Shown here: in pieces, positions 5,333-7,018 of the stretch
How positions within the stretch are numbered: the first letter of the stretch is position 1
Layout of the letters: each line of letters opens with the position of its first letter
Source: a bacterium
GTDB lineage: Bacteria > UBA9089 > UBA9088 > JAGUXG01
Direction of reading: 5' to 3'
NCBI GenBank assembly: GCA_030018505.1
Contig: JASEHO010000080.1
Location: 1 to 7,018, forward strand
DNA length: 7,018 bases
Made by a program: the position numbers and the translations under genes
Notes under the pieces: model-generated
What the model saw: only the letters and a program-made list of their open reading frames with translations
Told to the model about the DNA's origin: nothing
The model's database searches: none

Positions 5333-5972
5333 CTAAATCCCTCTCTGCTATTAAAAGGTCGTCTCGCGTTGTCACCTTGATATTTTTCTTGTCTCCCAAG
5401 ACAACCTTTACCGGAAATCCTGCCCGCTCGACCAGACTTGCACAATCCGTTCCCAAAAAACCATCCTCATATCCCTTCTTATACGCAGAAACAATTATCT
5501 CTCTTTTGAATGCTTGTGGAGTCTGAATAGACCAGATATTATCCCTATTCAAGGTCTGCTTTACTCTGCCCTCTTCAACTTGCTTTATGGTTTCTGTTAC
5601 TGGAAGACCAGCCACTGCTGCACCCTCTTTTTCTGCTTCTTCTATTACCCTCTCAAGCAAACATTTCCTGATAAAAGGTCTGGCTCCATCGTGAATAAGA
5701 ACAAGTTCTGTATCATCATTTAATGCGGTAAAGCCTGCAGATACTGAATCTTGTCTCTCTGCGCCCCCTGGGACAACTTTAAGATTAAATGGAGCATCCT
5801 TCCACCACTTGAGCTTATCTTTGGCACAAACAAGGATGCTTGAGTTGAAGACTGAAATGACTCTTTCTAATGTGTAGAATATAAGGGGTTTGCCCTTTAT
5901 GGAAAAATATAGTTTATCTTCTCCGCACCTTTGACTCTTTCCTGCGGCAACAACAATTGCCTCTTTCTTCAC
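5325..5972 (-). CDS. ispD: 2-C-methyl-D-erythritol 4-phosphate cytidylyltransferase IspD
   Basis: IspD transfers CMP from CTP to MEP, the third step of the MEP isoprenoid pathway. The 215-residue protein has the nucleotide-binding start VVAAGKSQR with Lys20, GGAERQDSV (69-77), HDGARPF (94-100), PVTETIKQV (124-132), IWSIQTPQAF (146-155), TDCASLVE (175-182, where most homologues read TDDASLVE) and NIKVTT (197-202). Its length is slightly short but complete. The start is GTG at 5972, sharing GTGA with the stop of the PIN/TRAM gene. Its stop lies inside the start of the J-IspF gene, so all three genes are translationally coupled. Confidence 0.95.
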   Translation of the reverse strand: MKKEAIVVAAGKSQRCGEDKLYFSIKGKPLIFYTLERVISVFNSSILVCAKDKLKWWKDAPFNLKVVPGGAERQDSVSAGFTALNDDTELVLIHDGARPFIRKCLLERVIEEAEKEGAAVAGLPVTETIKQVEEGRVKQTLNRDNIWSIQTPQAFKREIIVSAYKKGYEDGFLGTDCASLVERAGFPVKVVLGDKKNIKVTTRDDLLIAERDLDV

Positions 5973-6904
5973 TTGGCTACTTTGGTAAAGACCATTCTAC
6001 CTGCTGGATTCTGGAGAATACTACCTACTTCTACCTTCACCTTCTTTCCCAAATAGCCCCCACCATCTTCAATGACAACCATTGTCCCATCCTCTAAATA
6101 GCCAACCCCTTGACCAAACTCCTTTCCCTCTTTCACTATCTGCAAGAAAAAGCTCTCTCCAGGAAGAAGTATGGGCCTAACTGCCTGAGCCAACTCATTA
6201 ATATTCAAGACAGAAACCCCTTCTATCTCTGCTACCTTATTAAGGTTGTAATCGTTGGTTATGATAGCGGCATTTAGTCTCTTTGCCAGGAAAACCAGTT
6301 TAGCATCAACCTCTCTTACCTCTGGAATATGGGTCTCATTTATCTCAAAGGGTGGCTCCATATTTTGCATCTTTTTCAGAAGGTCAAGCCCCCTTCTGCC
6401 CCGCGACCTTCTCAGAGAATCAGATGAATCAGCAACATTCTGTAGCTCTTTTAAGACAAACCTCGGAAGGATAATCTCTCCAGAAAGAAACCCACTTTCC
6501 ATCACAGGTAAAATTCTTCCATCTATGATTGCGCTTGTATCTAACAGCATCTTTGGAAGACCTGTTCCCTTCTTTTCAGAGAGCCAATGCATAAAATCCC
6601 TTCTCTTTTCATAGGATAAAGCCAACCCCAAATATGAAAAACCTATAGCTAATCCTATTGAAAAAATAGTTTCTTTAATAAATATGGAACTTAAAGCTGC
6701 AATTACAAGCCCTATTACTAACCCAGAAGATAGAACTAAAAGAGATATTGTGCTATTTCGTCTAAGAAGTATCTCTATACCTATTATCAATAAACCAAAT
6801 ATCCCTGCGAAAACCAGACCTAAAAATTCTGGATTAAACCTTCCTTTGATTAAATACCCAAACCCTAAGGCAAAAAGAGATATTATTATCCATCTCTTTT
6901 TCAT
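5969..6904 (-). CDS. Membrane-anchored PIN/TRAM-domain protein (YacL family)
   Basis: The 311-residue protein has four predicted membrane helices (about 5-19, 27-47, 53-71 and 79-96). Then comes a PIN domain (119-240) with the acidic residues expected of a PIN nuclease: Asp122 in LLDTSAIIDGRI, Glu153, Asp200 and Asp218 in TND. A C-terminal TRAM domain (about 246-309) has the GYLEDGTMVVIEDGG pattern and would bind RNA. The layout matches Bacillus YacL, whose gene also neighbours ispD and ispF; its substrate is not well established. The nuclease site would lie on the cytoplasmic side of the membrane. The ATG at 6904 is the only sensible start, since an in-frame TAA lies three codons upstream. 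The ribosome binding site is modest (AAAGG). It is the first gene of the coupled operon with ispD and ispF. Confidence 0.93.
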   Translation of the reverse strand: MKKRWIIISLFALGFGYLIKGRFNPEFLGLVFAGIFGLLIIGIEILLRRNSTISLLVLSSGLVIGLVIAALSSIFIKETIFSIGLAIGFSYLGLALSYEKRRDFMHWLSEKKGTGLPKMLLDTSAIIDGRILPVMESGFLSGEIILPRFVLKELQNVADSSDSLRRSRGRRGLDLLKKMQNMEPPFEINETHIPEVREVDAKLVFLAKRLNAAIITNDYNLNKVAEIEGVSVLNINELAQAVRPILLPGESFFLQIVKEGKEFGQGVGYLEDGTMVVIEDGGGYLGKKVKVEVGSILQNPAGRMVFTKVAK

Positions 6905-7018
6905 TATTCTTTACCTTTTTGTCTTTCTAATCTTCACCTCCTTTAGACTAAAGCTGGAATAAACGTAACACTTTACTCATCTGAAATAACTCGGTAAAGT
7001 TCAATGTAAAATGTAAAA
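6905..7018 (-). promoter_or_regulatory. Upstream region of the PIN/TRAM-ispD-ispF operon
   Basis: No upstream gene is visible to the window edge, so the operon promoter should lie here or just beyond. I see no convincing -35/-10 pair. A perfect Shine-Dalgarno run, AAGGAGGTG (6944-6936), lies too far (about 32 bases) from the ATG to serve it. A ten-codon frame, ATG 6980 to TAG 6948 (MSKVLRLFQL), precedes it; it could be a leader peptide but may be chance. Confidence 0.3.
7000..7018 (+). repeat. Copy of a 19-base dispersed AT-rich repeat (window right edge)
   Basis: The plus strand reads TTCAATGTAAAATGTAAAA, an exact match in inverted orientation to 3561-3579. It may continue beyond the window. 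Together the two copies bracket the block from the operon upstream region to the smpB end. Confidence 0.5.

Overview
The window is about 7 kb of bacterial chromosome. It is moderately AT-rich, and every real gene lies on the minus strand, so transcription runs from high to low coordinates. The content is core housekeeping. A SurA-like periplasmic chaperone suggests a cell with an outer membrane. The membrane-anchored PIN/TRAM protein (YacL type) next to ispD is an arrangement known from Firmicutes, Thermotogae, Cyanobacteria and many uncultured phyla. Short AT-rich dispersed repeats and a rare gene fusion point to an uncultured lineage, but I cannot name the phylum from the sequence.

Reading in the direction of transcription. 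(1) 6904-4571 is a tightly coupled operon: a PIN/TRAM membrane protein, ispD, and a gene encoding an N-terminal J-domain fused to IspF. Adjacent reading frames overlap by 4 and 8 bases. IspD and IspF are the third and fifth steps of the MEP isoprenoid pathway. (2) 4570-4080 is a tRNA block: a damaged tRNA-Thr copy directly after the ispF stop codon, an intact tRNA-Thr(UGU), an AT-rich palindromic element, tRNA-Tyr(GUA) and tRNA-Gly(UCC). (3) 4056-3093 holds smpB and then ssrA (tmRNA), the two partners of trans-translation, followed by a hairpin at the tmRNA 3' end. (4) 2968-1718 is the transcription terminator Rho, with its own candidate promoter and strong ribosome binding site. (5) 1628-1 holds an ABC transporter ATPase without a permease next to it, and a SurA/parvulin-like secreted chaperone that runs off the left edge.

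Themes: the centre is a translation and termination quality-control cluster (tRNAs, SmpB, tmRNA, Rho). The right third joins isoprenoid synthesis to a PIN-domain protein and to an Hsp70 co-chaperone domain. The J-domain-IspF fusion is the most unusual feature. The tRNA order Thr-Tyr-Gly matches the cluster found upstream of tuf in E. coli, but here it leads into smpB-ssrA. Stretches without a protein gene (3436-3582, 4241-4387, 6905-7018) are short and contain the repeats and candidate signals described below.
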